Positions 54,893 through 63,779 of a DNA stretch of 64,000 bases are shown one piece after another. The position numbers and the translations under genes are program-made. Positions within the stretch are counted from its first letter, which is position 1. Each line of letters starts with the position of its first letter. Origin of the DNA: Amantichitinum ursilacus. Its GTDB lineage: Bacteria > Pseudomonadota > Gammaproteobacteria > Burkholderiales > Chitinibacteraceae. Location: contig NZ_LAQT01000003.1 of NCBI RefSeq assembly GCF_001294205.1, forward strand, positions 310,001-374,000, given 5' to 3'. The notes under the pieces are model-generated. The model had not been told where the DNA came from. It searched no databases and saw only the letters and a list, made by a program, of their open reading frames with translations.

Positions 54893-56074
54893 ATGTCCTC
54901 ACGCAATGTGCGTATCCTGGCCGTGTGCCAGGCGCTTTATACCAGCGCGCTGGCGGCTGATTTAACGCTGACCGGACTGGTCGGCTATCAACTGGCGCCC
55001 AACAAAGCCATGGCCACGGTGCCGTTTTCGATCATCACACTGGCCGCGGCGTTAACCACGATTTTTGCGTCGTTATGGATGCAACGCGTCGGCCGCAAAC
55101 ACGGCTTTATGCTGGGCGCGCTGGTGGGGGCGGCCGGGGGCGGCGTCTCGGTGTACGCGATTTTGCATGCTGATTTCTGGTTGTTTTGCGTCGGCACCGC
55201 CTCGGTGGGTATCTATCAAGCCTTCGCGCAGTACTACCGACTGGCCGCAGCCGATGGTGTCGGCCCGCAAGACAAAGGTCGCGCCATCGCCACCGTGTTA
55301 ACCGGCGGCGTGATCGCGGCGGTGTGTGGCCCGGCGCTGGCCAACTGGAGCAAAGGTTTGCTGCCCGGCTCCGCCTTTGCCGGTGCCTATGCCGTCGTCA
55401 CCATACTGGGTTTGATCGCCACTGCCGTGCTGGGCGTGGGTTATCGCAACGAAGCACCGCACAGCGTGGCCAATGTCGCCGCCGAACCCGCGCGACCGCT
55501 GCGCGCCATCGTGCGCCAGCCGCGATATCAGGCTGCGTTGGCCACCAACATCATCGGCTACGCCGTGATGATGTTTTTGATGACCGCCACGCCGCTGGCC
55601 ATGATGTGCGCGCATCGCACGGTGGACGAGGGCGCGGGCGTGATCCAGTGGCATCTGGTGGGCATGTATGCGCCTGCGCTGGTGTCGGGCTGGCTGATTC
55701 GCAAACTGGGTGTTACGCCGGTGGTGATGACGGGGATTGCCTTGTCGGCGTGCACGGGCGTGCTGGCGATTTATGGCAGCAGCCTGGTCAGTTGGTATCT
55801 GGCCTTGCTGTGTCTGGGCGTGGGTTGGAATTTCATGTTTGTCGGCGGCAGTACCTGGCTGACGCAAAGTTATCGGCCGTCCGAGCGGGGCCGCGCACAG
55901 GCGCTGAGCGAGTTCAGCACCTTTGCCGCCACCGCGCTGGCCTCGTTGTTGTCCGGCCAGTTATTGGCGCACACCAGCTGGATCACCATCAATTTATTGA
56001 CGTGGCCGCTGCTGGGTGTGGCGCTGTTATTTAATTTGCGACTGTTGACGGTGCGAGCCGCGCAGCCCGCCTGA
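54893..56074 (+). CDS. Major facilitator superfamily transporter
   Basis: This 393-residue protein has 12 predicted helices and MFS motif A-like WMQRVGRKHGFMLG between helices 2 and 3, with a second copy-like stretch WLIRKLGVTPVV. The N-terminal helix 1 carries SALAADLTLTGLVGYQ. Substrate is unknown; an efflux role is suggested by the linked regulator. CGGGAG lies before the ATG at 54893. The GlxA-type regulator follows after 15 bases, so the two form an operon. Confidence 0.88.
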   Translation: MSSRNVRILAVCQALYTSALAADLTLTGLVGYQLAPNKAMATVPFSIITLAAALTTIFASLWMQRVGRKHGFMLGALVGAAGGGVSVYAILHADFWLFCVGTASVGIYQAFAQYYRLAAADGVGPQDKGRAIATVLTGGVIAAVCGPALANWSKGLLPGSAFAGAYAVVTILGLIATAVLGVGYRNEAPHSVANVAAEPARPLRAIVRQPRYQAALATNIIGYAVMMFLMTATPLAMMCAHRTVDEGAGVIQWHLVGMYAPALVSGWLIRKLGVTPVVMTGIALSACTGVLAIYGSSLVSWYLALLCLGVGWNFMFVGGSTWLTQSYRPSERGRAQALSEFSTFAATALASLLSGQLLAHTSWITINLLTWPLLGVALLFNLRLLTVRAAQPA

Positions 56075-56088
56075 ACGAGGTAAACGCA

Positions 56089-57108
56089 ATGCAAGCTGTG
56101 CCCGCGCGCCGGATCGTGATCGTGGTTTATCACAATGTGAATGTGCTGGATGTCGCCGGGCCGCTGGAGGCGTTTTCGCAAAGCGTGCGCATGCGGCCCG
56201 AGCTGCCGCCGTTTTATCAGCTGACGGTGGCGTCGCCGCAAGGCGGCGCGGTGATGACCTCGGCGGGCCTGCCCTTGCACACCGTGGCGCTGGCCGACAT
56301 CGACCCGCTCGGCATTGACACCGTACTGGTGCCAGGCGGCGCCATCGGTAACCACGTGCCCGATGACGTCGCGCTGATCGCATGGGTGCGCCAGCATCAG
56401 CACCACTGGCGACGCCTGTGTTCGGTGTGCACAGGCGCGTTCTTGCTGGCGGCGGCCGATGTACTGGGCGATGCCGCCGTCACCACGCACTGGGATCATC
56501 TGGCGCAATTGCGCGGGCTATATCCCCAACTGGATGTGCGCGATGAACCGATCTTTTTGCAGCAAGGCCGCATCTGGACCTCGGCTGGCATAAGCGCGGG
56601 CATCGATCTGGCGCTGGCGCTGATCGAACAAGATCGCGGCCACGCCATTGCCATGGAAGTGGCGCAGCGGTTGGTGGTGTTTTTAAAGCGGCCGGGCAAC
56701 CAGGCGCAGTTCAGCGCGCCGCTGCTGGCGCAACAACGCAGCCGCGCCGGCTTTGCCGAACTGCATGGCTGGATCAGCGCGCATCTGACCGCCGATTTGC
56801 GCGTCGAGCAACTGGCGGCGCGCGCGGGCATGAGCGTGCGCAGCTTCTGCCGCGCCTATCAAGAACAGCAAGGCACCACGCCCGCGCGCATGGTCGAAAC
56901 CTTGCGCCTGGAAGCCGCCTGCCGCGCGTTGCAACAACCGCGCGCCTCGATCAAACGCGTGGCCGCCGACGCCGGTTTTGGCGACGAACAAAATCTGCGT
57001 CGCGCCTTTTTACGCCGCCTGGGCGTGCTGCCGCAGGATTATCGCGAACGCTTTTGTGCCGCCACCGCGGGGCCGGCAACGCCCACAGCCGCCGCCATGC
57101 CTGCCTGA
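56089..57108 (+). CDS. GlxA-family transcriptional regulator (DJ-1/PfpI plus AraC)
   Basis: This 339-residue protein has an N-terminal DJ-1/PfpI-like domain (about 1-190; VYHNVNVLDVAGPLEAF, VPGGAIGN, and the VCTGAFLLAAADVLGDA nucleophile loop with Cys) and a C-terminal AraC/XylS DNA-binding domain (about 225-330; GMSVRSFCRAYQEQQGTTPARMVETLRLEAAC). The regulator would sense a small molecule and activate or repress the MFS gene just upstream. AGG is present at the normal spacing from the ATG. Confidence 0.9.
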   Translation: MQAVPARRIVIVVYHNVNVLDVAGPLEAFSQSVRMRPELPPFYQLTVASPQGGAVMTSAGLPLHTVALADIDPLGIDTVLVPGGAIGNHVPDDVALIAWVRQHQHHWRRLCSVCTGAFLLAAADVLGDAAVTTHWDHLAQLRGLYPQLDVRDEPIFLQQGRIWTSAGISAGIDLALALIEQDRGHAIAMEVAQRLVVFLKRPGNQAQFSAPLLAQQRSRAGFAELHGWISAHLTADLRVEQLAARAGMSVRSFCRAYQEQQGTTPARMVETLRLEAACRALQQPRASIKRVAADAGFGDEQNLRRAFLRRLGVLPQDYRERFCAATAGPATPTAAAMPA

Positions 57109-57180
57109 ACGACGCAAGCAACGCTTGCCAAGCGCCGCGTTTGATGCGACAACGCTGCCTTTCCTGGTGAGCACCTCAGC

Positions 57181-57531
57181 ATGGCCGATTCCACCCAAGA
57201 ACTGCAGATCGTCGATATCGAAACCGGTAGCGGCAAAGAAATCGCCAAAGGCGCGCTGATTACCGCGCACTACAACGGCTTTCTGGAAGACGGCACGGTG
57301 TTTGATTCGTCGTACACGCGCGGCAAGCCGTTCCAGTGCGTCATCGGTACCGGCCGCGTGATCAAAGGCTGGGATCAGGGTTTGATTGGCATGCGCGTAG
57401 GCGGCAAACGCAAACTGTGGGTGCCCGCGCATCTGGCTTATGGCGAGCGGCAAATTGGCGCGCATATCAAGCCGAACTCCAACCTGATCTTTGAAATTGA
57501 ACTGATCGAAGTGCTGACGCGCGACGAATAA
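57181..57531 (+). CDS. FKBP-type peptidyl-prolyl isomerase
   Basis: This 116-residue protein is a single FKBP domain: GSGKEIAKGALITAHYNGFLEDGTVFDSSY, then IGTGRVIKGWDQGLIGMRVGGKRKLWVP, then AYGERQIGAHIKPNSNLIFEIELIEV. The aromatic pocket residues (Tyr, Phe, Asp, Ile, Trp) are in place. There is no leader, so it acts in the cytoplasm, speeding proline isomerisation in folding. It is a single-gene unit. Confidence 0.93.
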   Translation: MADSTQELQIVDIETGSGKEIAKGALITAHYNGFLEDGTVFDSSYTRGKPFQCVIGTGRVIKGWDQGLIGMRVGGKRKLWVPAHLAYGERQIGAHIKPNSNLIFEIELIEVLTRDE

Positions 57532-57639
57532 ATCGGCCCGCGCACCTGGCGAAAACCAGTAGCGCCGCGCGCCGTCGAGCGCGCCAGCGATGAACTAGAC
57601 TGGTTTTACAACTCAGATCACTAGAGCCGGAGGAACACC

Positions 57640-57942
57640 ATGGCAATGTCGTGGCGGCAAGAAGGCGGCGTGGCGATCATCACGATCGGCGGCCAGCTTA
57701 GTTTTGATATGCACCGCGAGTTTAAAGAGATTGCGTCGGCTGCCATCCAGAGCCCGCTGGTGGACGAACTGCATCTGGATTTTACCGGCGTCACCTATCT
57801 GGATTCGGCCGCGCTGGGCATGTTGTTGCTGCTGCGCCAGCGCGTGGAGGGCTACCGCATCGTGCTGCTGAATTGCGGTCCGGGCGTGCGCTCGGTGCTG
57901 GATATCGCCAACTTCAGCAAGATTTTTGATATGCGCGACTAG
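57640..57942 (+). CDS. STAS-domain anti-sigma-factor antagonist-like protein
   Basis: This 100-residue protein is one STAS domain with the phosphorylatable Ser56 in VTYLDSAALGMLLLL. It would bind a kinase or anti-sigma factor when not phosphorylated. No kinase or phosphatase partner is adjacent. GGAGG with good spacing precedes the ATG. It is convergent with the pyruvate-kinase-like gene, 25 bases apart. Confidence 0.9.
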   Translation: MAMSWRQEGGVAIITIGGQLSFDMHREFKEIASAAIQSPLVDELHLDFTGVTYLDSAALGMLLLLRQRVEGYRIVLLNCGPGVRSVLDIANFSKIFDMRD

Positions 57943-57967
57943 GCGGCCCCGCCGGCAAACAACCCGA

Positions 57968-59719
57968 TCAGGCCGATGGGGTTGTTTGCACATTACGCGC
58001 CAGCAAGTCATCTAAAAACCGCAGTGTTTCGACGATATACGGGCCTTTGTTGAGCATCACGCAATCGGCCTGACCCGCCAGCACCACATCACTGACTTCC
58101 GCCCGCGACGGCACGCCTTTTTTGGCCATCGTCTCCAGTACTTGCGTCGCCCAGATCACCGGCAGATGCGCCACTTCGCATAATTGCAGTATGTGTTGCT
58201 GCGTCGCCGCCAGCGCGGCAAAGCCCATCTCGGCGGCCAGATCACCGCGCGCAATCATCACCGCCACATGCGGATGACGCAGCGCCGCCAGCAATACCTG
58301 CGGCAACTGGCGCACCACGCTGGCGGTTTCCAGTTTAAGAATCAGCCCGACGTGGCTGGCATCGTGCTGCGTCAGCAACTCGACAATCTGTTCGACATCG
58401 GCCGGGGTTTGCACAAACGACACCGCCAGCAAATCCGCATCGGGCAGCACTTCGGCCAGCGCCACGGTGTCGGCTTCGGTCAGCGCCGCCAACGGCAATT
58501 GCGTGTCGGGCAGGTTAATGCCACGCCCGCCTTTCAGTTTGACGCGGCCGCCTTCGGCCTGGGTGATGCGGATATCCAGCCGGTGCGCATCGGCTTGCTC
58601 GATGACGCCTTCCACCTTGCCGTCATCAAAGCGGATGCGCTGGCCGCGTTGTACATGCACAAATACGTCTTCGAGCGCGCAACTGAGGATGGCCGCCGCC
58701 ATGCTGCCATCGGGCCGCCGCACTGCGGGTTGGCCGCGCGTGGAGCCATGCATCAGCACCAGCGTATCGCCCGGGGCCAGCGCCACATAGCCGGGCCGTT
58801 GCGGCAGATCGCCCACATGGCCACGGCAGATGACATGCGCGCCACGGCGCAATTGCACCGGCGTGCCGGGCGATACATAGGCGGTGTCTTCGGCTTCGCA
58901 AATCAATACGCGGTCTTTGAGCGCGCCGATATGCAGATCACGCCGTTTGCCGCGCACGTCTTTTACCCGCAAGGTGTCGCCAGCCTGGGCTTCGCGCAGG
59001 ATGGCTTCGTCGATCGGTACGGCGAAATCGGCCTTGGCAGGCGCGGTTTCGCCCGTGATATAGAACTGCACCTGCACCGGGTTGAGGATCAAGCCGGCAT
59101 CGTTGCGTTCGGGCTTCCATTTGACGACGGCGGCGCGCGGGGTGATGTCGCCGATGCGCAATTTGGGGCCAGCCAGTTCAAACGAGCGCTTGCACGGTTT
59201 GCCGGTGCGCTCGGCGGCGTTTTGCACGGCCACGGCGTTGTCGTGCCATTGCGCGGCGTTGCCTTTGGCGCAGTTGATGCGGGCGACGGCCATGTCCTGC
59301 AGCAACAAGGCGTCGAGCAGATCAGGGCTGCGCGCGGCGTTGTCGGGCAGCGTGACCATGGTGCGGGCGCAGCCGCGGCGCGCGCCAAACAGATGCTCGG
59401 CGCGACGCAAACGCAGGCCGGCGTGGTCGTCCAGCGGGTCGGGGTCGAATTGCGGCGTGCTCAGCCAGTCGATGGCGCGCGCCACGCTGGCGGCGATGTT
59501 GCCGCTGGCGATGCCGCGCAGGCCGAGCGTGTGCAGCATCGGTTGCAGGTCGGCGGGGGCGTGCTGTTGCAGCGCCAGAAAATGCAGCAGGTTGCGGCCG
59601 CTAACGCGGTTGGCTTCGGCGAGCGGCTGCAGTTGGGCCGGATCTTCGGCCTGGCGTAGTGCGCGTTGCAGGTAGGCAAGTTGCTCTAGCGCTTGATGGA
59701 CTGCGTGGTGACGCGACAT
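57968..59719 (-). CDS. Divergent pyruvate-kinase-like protein
   Basis: This 583-residue protein has an N-terminal extension of about 115 residues of helical type, a pyruvate-kinase barrel with its B domain, and no C-terminal regulatory domain. Compared with PykF, RLNFSHG reads RINCAKG, DTKGPEIR reads ELAGPKLR and MLSGESAKG reads MLNKGPYI. The motifs ARGDL, ATQ-LETM, SRAEVSDV and the Lys of the KIEN-like strand (KLET) are kept. Mg-binding Glu and Asp are therefore present, but the ATP- and substrate-side loops differ. It may be a kinase on another substrate, or not active. GGAGG precedes the ATG. Confidence 0.78.
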   Translation of the reverse strand: MSRHHAVHQALEQLAYLQRALRQAEDPAQLQPLAEANRVSGRNLLHFLALQQHAPADLQPMLHTLGLRGIASGNIAASVARAIDWLSTPQFDPDPLDDHAGLRLRRAEHLFGARRGCARTMVTLPDNAARSPDLLDALLLQDMAVARINCAKGNAAQWHDNAVAVQNAAERTGKPCKRSFELAGPKLRIGDITPRAAVVKWKPERNDAGLILNPVQVQFYITGETAPAKADFAVPIDEAILREAQAGDTLRVKDVRGKRRDLHIGALKDRVLICEAEDTAYVSPGTPVQLRRGAHVICRGHVGDLPQRPGYVALAPGDTLVLMHGSTRGQPAVRRPDGSMAAAILSCALEDVFVHVQRGQRIRFDDGKVEGVIEQADAHRLDIRITQAEGGRVKLKGGRGINLPDTQLPLAALTEADTVALAEVLPDADLLAVSFVQTPADVEQIVELLTQHDASHVGLILKLETASVVRQLPQVLLAALRHPHVAVMIARGDLAAEMGFAALAATQQHILQLCEVAHLPVIWATQVLETMAKKGVPSRAEVSDVVLAGQADCVMLNKGPYIVETLRFLDDLLARNVQTTPSA

Positions 59720-59845
59720 GGCCGTCCTCCGGGGATATGGGTGGGGGCTAGTCTAGGCGGGGAATGTTGCAGGGTGGGGTCATATTGCTGACGGGGGTGA
59801 TGAATTCCGGATGGGTTGATGTTGTGGGTTGGGTGGACAGATGTG

Positions 59846-59987
59846 TTTAACCGCATGGGCTGCGGCGCATTTTGGGTGTTTGGCTGGTGCCAGACGGATC
59901 GTTTAAATGCTTTAGCCTGCGGTGCGGGTTTGGTGTTCTTTTGTTGGCGGGGAAAACCTTTAAACGCTTAGCCTGCGGCGCATTTTT
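59846..59987. repeat. Three imperfect 28-29-base repeats
   Basis: TTTAACCGCATGGGCTGCGG starts at 59846, TTTAAATGCTTTAGCCTGCGG-like sequence at 59902 and TTTAAACGCTTAGCCTGCGG at 59959; each continues with GCGCATTTT or a variant. The spacing is 56-57 bases. Function is unknown. Confidence 0.6.
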
Positions 59988-60012
59988 GATACCCGGGGGT
60001 GCCCGGGAGCAC

Positions 60013-60042
60013 GTTACTTTCTCCTACAGCCGAGAAAGTAAC
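60013..60042. repeat. Inverted repeat GTTACTTTCTC
   Basis: GTTACTTTCTC (60013-60023) and GAGAAAGTAAC (60032-60042) are perfect inverse copies around eight bases. The element resembles a widely scattered extragenic sequence in betaproteobacteria and gammaproteobacteria, although I cannot show that from the window alone. Confidence 0.6.
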
Positions 60043-60304
60043 CAAAGAGGCCGCCCTTAGCTGCCGCAATGCGGGGGTAGGTCAAAAGCCTCAAGCAAAT
60101 CCTTTGGGTTGCATAGCTGCCGCTCCGCGGACGCGACGCTCAGTCGGAGCCCCCCGGGTCGCCTCCCTTCGCGCGCTCAGGAGATGGCGTGGCATAGCTA
60201 CCATCGCTGGCCTCGTTGCTTCGCAACATCGGGTGGGCGTGGATGCTGGGCCGTGACAGTGTATGGGTGGCTCGCTTGCTTAACGCTTTTGGCTACTGCG
60301 GTCG

Positions 60305-60407
60305 CATAGGGTGGGTCTGGACCCACCACCCAATGTGGTGAGAGAAAGACGCAAGCGCCAGCGTTCTTGATGATGGCTTTGGGCGTTGGGTCTTGATCCA
60401 CACTATG
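60305..60407. repeat. REPIN-like hairpin repeat, copy E (degenerate)
   Basis: It opens CATAGGGTGGGTC-TG-GACCCACC and ends with GTTGGGTCTTGATCCACACTATG, where the right palindrome has three mismatches. It shares the interior GGCTTTGGG with copy C. Confidence 0.65.
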
Positions 60408-60408
60408 A

Positions 60409-60444
60409 GTGGCGGTGGCGGTGGCGGTGGCGGTGGCGGCGGCG
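60409..60444. repeat. GGTGGC hexanucleotide microsatellite
   Basis: About six units of GTGGCG run in tandem immediately after REPIN-like copy E and 60 bases before the DUF2946 gene. Slippage could alter the spacing in front of that gene. Confidence 0.75.
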
Positions 60445-60505
60445 TTGTTTGTACTGTCTTCGCGAGGTGAAACCGTTGCATCAAAGCTGTGCTATTTTGC
60501 GACTT

Positions 60506-60889
60506 ATGACTCGACGGCAATTTTCTTTGGCAGCTCGGTGTGCGCTTTGGGTGGCGCTATTGCAGTTCGCCTTGCCGTTGTTGCATATGGCTGCGGTCGG
60601 TGCGCAGCAGCAAGCGGTGGTGCTGTGTACGGGGACCGGGTCGCGGTTGGTTTTTGCGGCGGGGGCCTCGAATCCGGCTGGGGATGGCGGGGCGGGGAGT
60701 GGGGTGGGGGTGCAGCCGTGTGCCTTGTGCGCGCATCTGGCGCTCGCCTTGCCGCCGTTGCCCGCGGCCAACGTGAGCGGATTGGCGCGCTATGTGCCGA
60801 TTGCCGAGCCTGCGCTTGCCGCCATCCCGGTGCGCGCGTATGCGTTTGAATACCCACGCGGCCGGGCGCCACCGGCGGATCGGGCCTGA
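60506..60889 (+). CDS. DUF2946 family protein, exported
   Basis: This 127-residue protein begins MTRRQFSLAARCALWVALLQFALPLLH, an uncleaved or signal-anchor segment, with Cys motif QPCALCAHLAL in the second half. This is the usual small DUF2946 protein found just ahead of PCu(A)C copper chaperones, and it probably binds or inserts copper. The ATG at 60506 is chosen; the longer frame starts in the microsatellite and reads WRWRWR. It lies 83 bases before the PCu(A)C gene. Confidence 0.78.
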   Translation: MTRRQFSLAARCALWVALLQFALPLLHMAAVGAQQQAVVLCTGTGSRLVFAAGASNPAGDGGAGSGVGVQPCALCAHLALALPPLPAANVSGLARYVPIAEPALAAIPVRAYAFEYPRGRAPPADRA

Positions 60890-60972
60890 CTTTTATCCAA
60901 CGCATTCAGCTGGGCGCGCCGCAACGTGCCGCGCCGGCGTTGCATCCCGATCGCATTCAAGGAATAACCATC

Positions 60973-61437
60973 ATGACCCGTCTGGCCCTCGCCGCCGCCC
61001 TTTTGCTGACTTCAACATGGGCACTGGCGCACGAATACACCTTCAAAAACCTGTTTATCTTCCACCCCTACACGCGTGCGACGCCGCCCGGCGCGCAAAC
61101 GGCGGGGGTGTATTTCAGTGTTAAAAACAATGGCGATACGCCTGATGCGCTGCTCGGCGCGGATACGTCTGCGGCCGCGACCGCCAGCGTCCATAGCATG
61201 AGCATGCAAGGCAATATGATGAAGATGCGCAAGCTGCCGCAGTTGGACATCCCCGCGCATGGCGAAGTCAAACTGGCCCCGGCGGCGTATCACCTGATGC
61301 TGGAAGGGCTGAAGCAACCGCTCAAGCCCAAAGACAGTTTCATGATGACGCTGCACTTTAAACAGGCGGGCGACGTGCAAGTCAAAGTGGTGGTGCAAGA
61401 CATGGCGGGCGACGATATGGGCGACATGAAAATGTGA
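60973..61437 (+). CDS. Periplasmic copper chaperone PCu(A)C
   Basis: This 154-residue protein has a signal peptide (MTRLALAAALLLTSTWALA) and the copper motif with His and Met ligands in HSMSMQGNMMKMRK and, 20 residues later, PAAYHLMLEGL, the pattern H-M-x10-M-x21-H-x-M of PCu(A)C. A Met/Asp tail (DDMGDMKM) adds possible ligands. It delivers Cu(I) to cytochrome oxidase subunits. AAGGA lies before the ATG at 60973. It follows the DUF2946 gene, as in many genomes. Confidence 0.92.
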   Translation: MTRLALAAALLLTSTWALAHEYTFKNLFIFHPYTRATPPGAQTAGVYFSVKNNGDTPDALLGADTSAAATASVHSMSMQGNMMKMRKLPQLDIPAHGEVKLAPAAYHLMLEGLKQPLKPKDSFMMTLHFKQAGDVQVKVVVQDMAGDDMGDMKM

Positions 61438-61620
61438 TGCCGTAGCGCTAACGCGCCACCCGTGTCAGCCGATGCCGCAACGTGGTGTCGGCTGCCACCG
61501 CGATGTTGTGGCTGCGGCCACTTTTGATAAACAACGATACAAATTTCAAGGATTTACGCGGAACCGGTCTTCTGCGGTCAGCCCTAACCCGGGCAACCAT
61601 AACAAACAGGAGAACCTGCC

Positions 61621-62085
61621 ATGCGTTTAACCCAACTCTCTGCTGTACTTGCCGGCGCCACTTTGGCCCTGGCCAGCCTTGCTGCCCACGCCGATGACCG
61701 TGACCATGATCGCGGTGGCGATCACGGCGGCAACCGCGGCGGCCCGCAAGGCCAGCAACATCAACAGCCGCAAGGCCGTCCCGACCACGGGCCGCAGCAA
61801 GATCATCGCGCCCCGCAAGCACGCCGCCCGGCGCCGCAACGTTATCCCGCTGACTACCAATGGCGTAACCGTGACGAATGGCGTCGCGCCCACGCGCATG
61901 CGCTTAACGGCCGCTATCTGGATGACTGGCATCGCGGCTATTACTACAAGCCCGGCCAGTACGTGTGGTACAACGGCCGCGCCTGGCAACCAGCCCGCCC
62001 GCTGTCGCAAGCCGAGCTGACGCTGGTGCCGGGCCAGGCTCCCGGTTTGTGGCTGGATATTACGGCGTCGATTCCGCTGAACTAA
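61621..62085 (+). CDS. RcnB-family periplasmic protein
   Basis: This 154-residue protein has a signal peptide to about residue 24 and a His-rich linker (DDRDHDRGGDHGG, HQQPQGRPDHGPQQDHR) of about 50 residues. A C-terminal RcnB domain (WRNRDEWRRAHAHALN, YYYKPGQYVWYNGRAW) follows. RcnB of E. coli affects Ni/Co homeostasis; the His-rich linker may bind metal. It is a single gene ending at a strong terminator. Confidence 0.85.
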   Translation: MRLTQLSAVLAGATLALASLAAHADDRDHDRGGDHGGNRGGPQGQQHQQPQGRPDHGPQQDHRAPQARRPAPQRYPADYQWRNRDEWRRAHAHALNGRYLDDWHRGYYYKPGQYVWYNGRAWQPARPLSQAELTLVPGQAPGLWLDITASIPLN

Positions 62086-62115
62086 GCGCGCAACCATCCA
62101 CGCTAAAAACGCAAA

Positions 62116-62147
62116 AAGCCCGAGTCAATCATCGACTCGGGCTTTTT
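62116..62147. terminator. Bidirectional terminator between rcnB-like and modA
   Basis: AAGCCCGAGTC (62116-62126) pairs with GACTCGGGCTT (62134-62144) around seven bases, with A on the left and T on the right for the two convergent genes. Confidence 0.85.
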
Positions 62148-62183
62148 GTTTGCCGCGCACTGATCAAAACAGCATGCCAGCGC

Positions 62184-62993
<810 letters not shown>

Positions 62994-63080
62994 TCATCGC
63001 CTGCGTCAAGCCGATTGGCGCTGACACGGCGGCGTTGGCCGTGTGTTGACGCGCGTTGGTCCGCTTTATTCAAGCCAATA

Positions 63081-63116
63081 AAAAAGCCCGACACAGCATG
63101 CTGCGTCGGGCTTTTT
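63081..63116. terminator. Bidirectional terminator
   Basis: AAAAAGCCCGACACAG (63081-63096) pairs with CTGCGTCGGGCTTTTT (63101-63116) around CATG, with one A/C mismatch. On the minus strand it ends the H1-like gene. Confidence 0.82.
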
Positions 63117-63137
63117 ATTTGAGCGCTCGTCCGGCGA

Positions 63138-63779
63138 TTATTTGGCGGGACGGCCGGTTTTAACGCGTTCCACCCCACCGAGCGCGGCGGTCAGTTTGGC
63201 GTCGGTCAATTCGCTCAGCAATTGCAGGCCCGCGCGCAGGATTTCGCTTTTCTTGGCTTCGGTGCCCTGGCTAAGCAGGCGCAGCTTCAGGCTGGCGATC
63301 TTGTCGTGATCGGCTTGCGGAAAGGTGAAGGTGTCGCGCACCAGTTTCACTTTCTTGACCGTGCTTTTAACCGCGCCGCTTTTCTTGCTGGCCGATTTGG
63401 TGTCGGCTGCAGCAGTCTTGCCGGCAGCTGGTTTAGCCGGGGTCGCTTTGGCGACGGGTTTGGCGATTGCGGATTTTGCGGTTGTGGCCGCGGGCTTGGC
63501 GGCGACTGCTTTGCTGACCGGTGCTTTGGCCGCAGCGGGTTTGCTGGCGGCAGGTTTCGCAGCAGCGGCCTTGGGGGTGGCGGGCTTGGCGGAAACTGGT
63601 TTGGTGGCGGCGGGCTTGGTGGCGGGCTTAGCGGCCGCAGGTTTGGTCGCAACCGCTTTGGCAGCGACCGGTTTGCTGGCGGGCGCGGCAGTGGCCGCGC
63701 TGGCCGAGGCCGTTTTAACCGGCGTGGTTGCCTTCGGTTTTGCAGCAGATGTCGTAGCGGGTTTCTTGGTCTGAGCCAT
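63138..63779 (-). CDS. Histone-H1-like Ala/Lys/Pro-rich protein with a C-terminal DNA-binding-type domain
   Basis: This 213-residue protein has a roughly 140-residue low-complexity tail made of repeats of AAKPAA and AKPVA type, highly basic and unstructured. The C-terminal 70 residues (KLVRDTFTFPQADHDKIASLKLRLLSQG, then AKKSEILRAGLQLLSELTD, ending KTGRPAK) form a small ribbon-helix-helix-like domain and an AT-hook-like GRP motif. It should compact or coat DNA. AAGGA lies before the ATG and a promoter is proposed at 63886-63914. Confidence 0.8.
   Translation of the reverse strand: MAQTKKPATTSAAKPKATTPVKTASASAATAAPASKPVAAKAVATKPAAAKPATKPAATKPVSAKPATPKAAAAKPAASKPAAAKAPVSKAVAAKPAATTAKSAIAKPVAKATPAKPAAGKTAAADTKSASKKSGAVKSTVKKVKLVRDTFTFPQADHDKIASLKLRLLSQGTEAKKSEILRAGLQLLSELTDAKLTAALGGVERVKTGRPAK

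Larger units (their letters stand above)
59720..60505. other. Gene-free, repeat-rich spacer
   Basis: No gene is credible in these 786 bases. The region holds three 28-29-base repeats (59846-59987), an 11-base inverted repeat (60013-60042), a REPIN-like repeat (60305-60407) and a GGTGGC microsatellite (60409-60444). The part from 60045 to 60300 shows no feature. Confidence 0.6.

Noticed and set aside
60386-60505. N-terminal extension of the DUF2946 gene
   Set aside because: It reads WRWRWRWR from the microsatellite; the signal segment starts at the Met at 60506.
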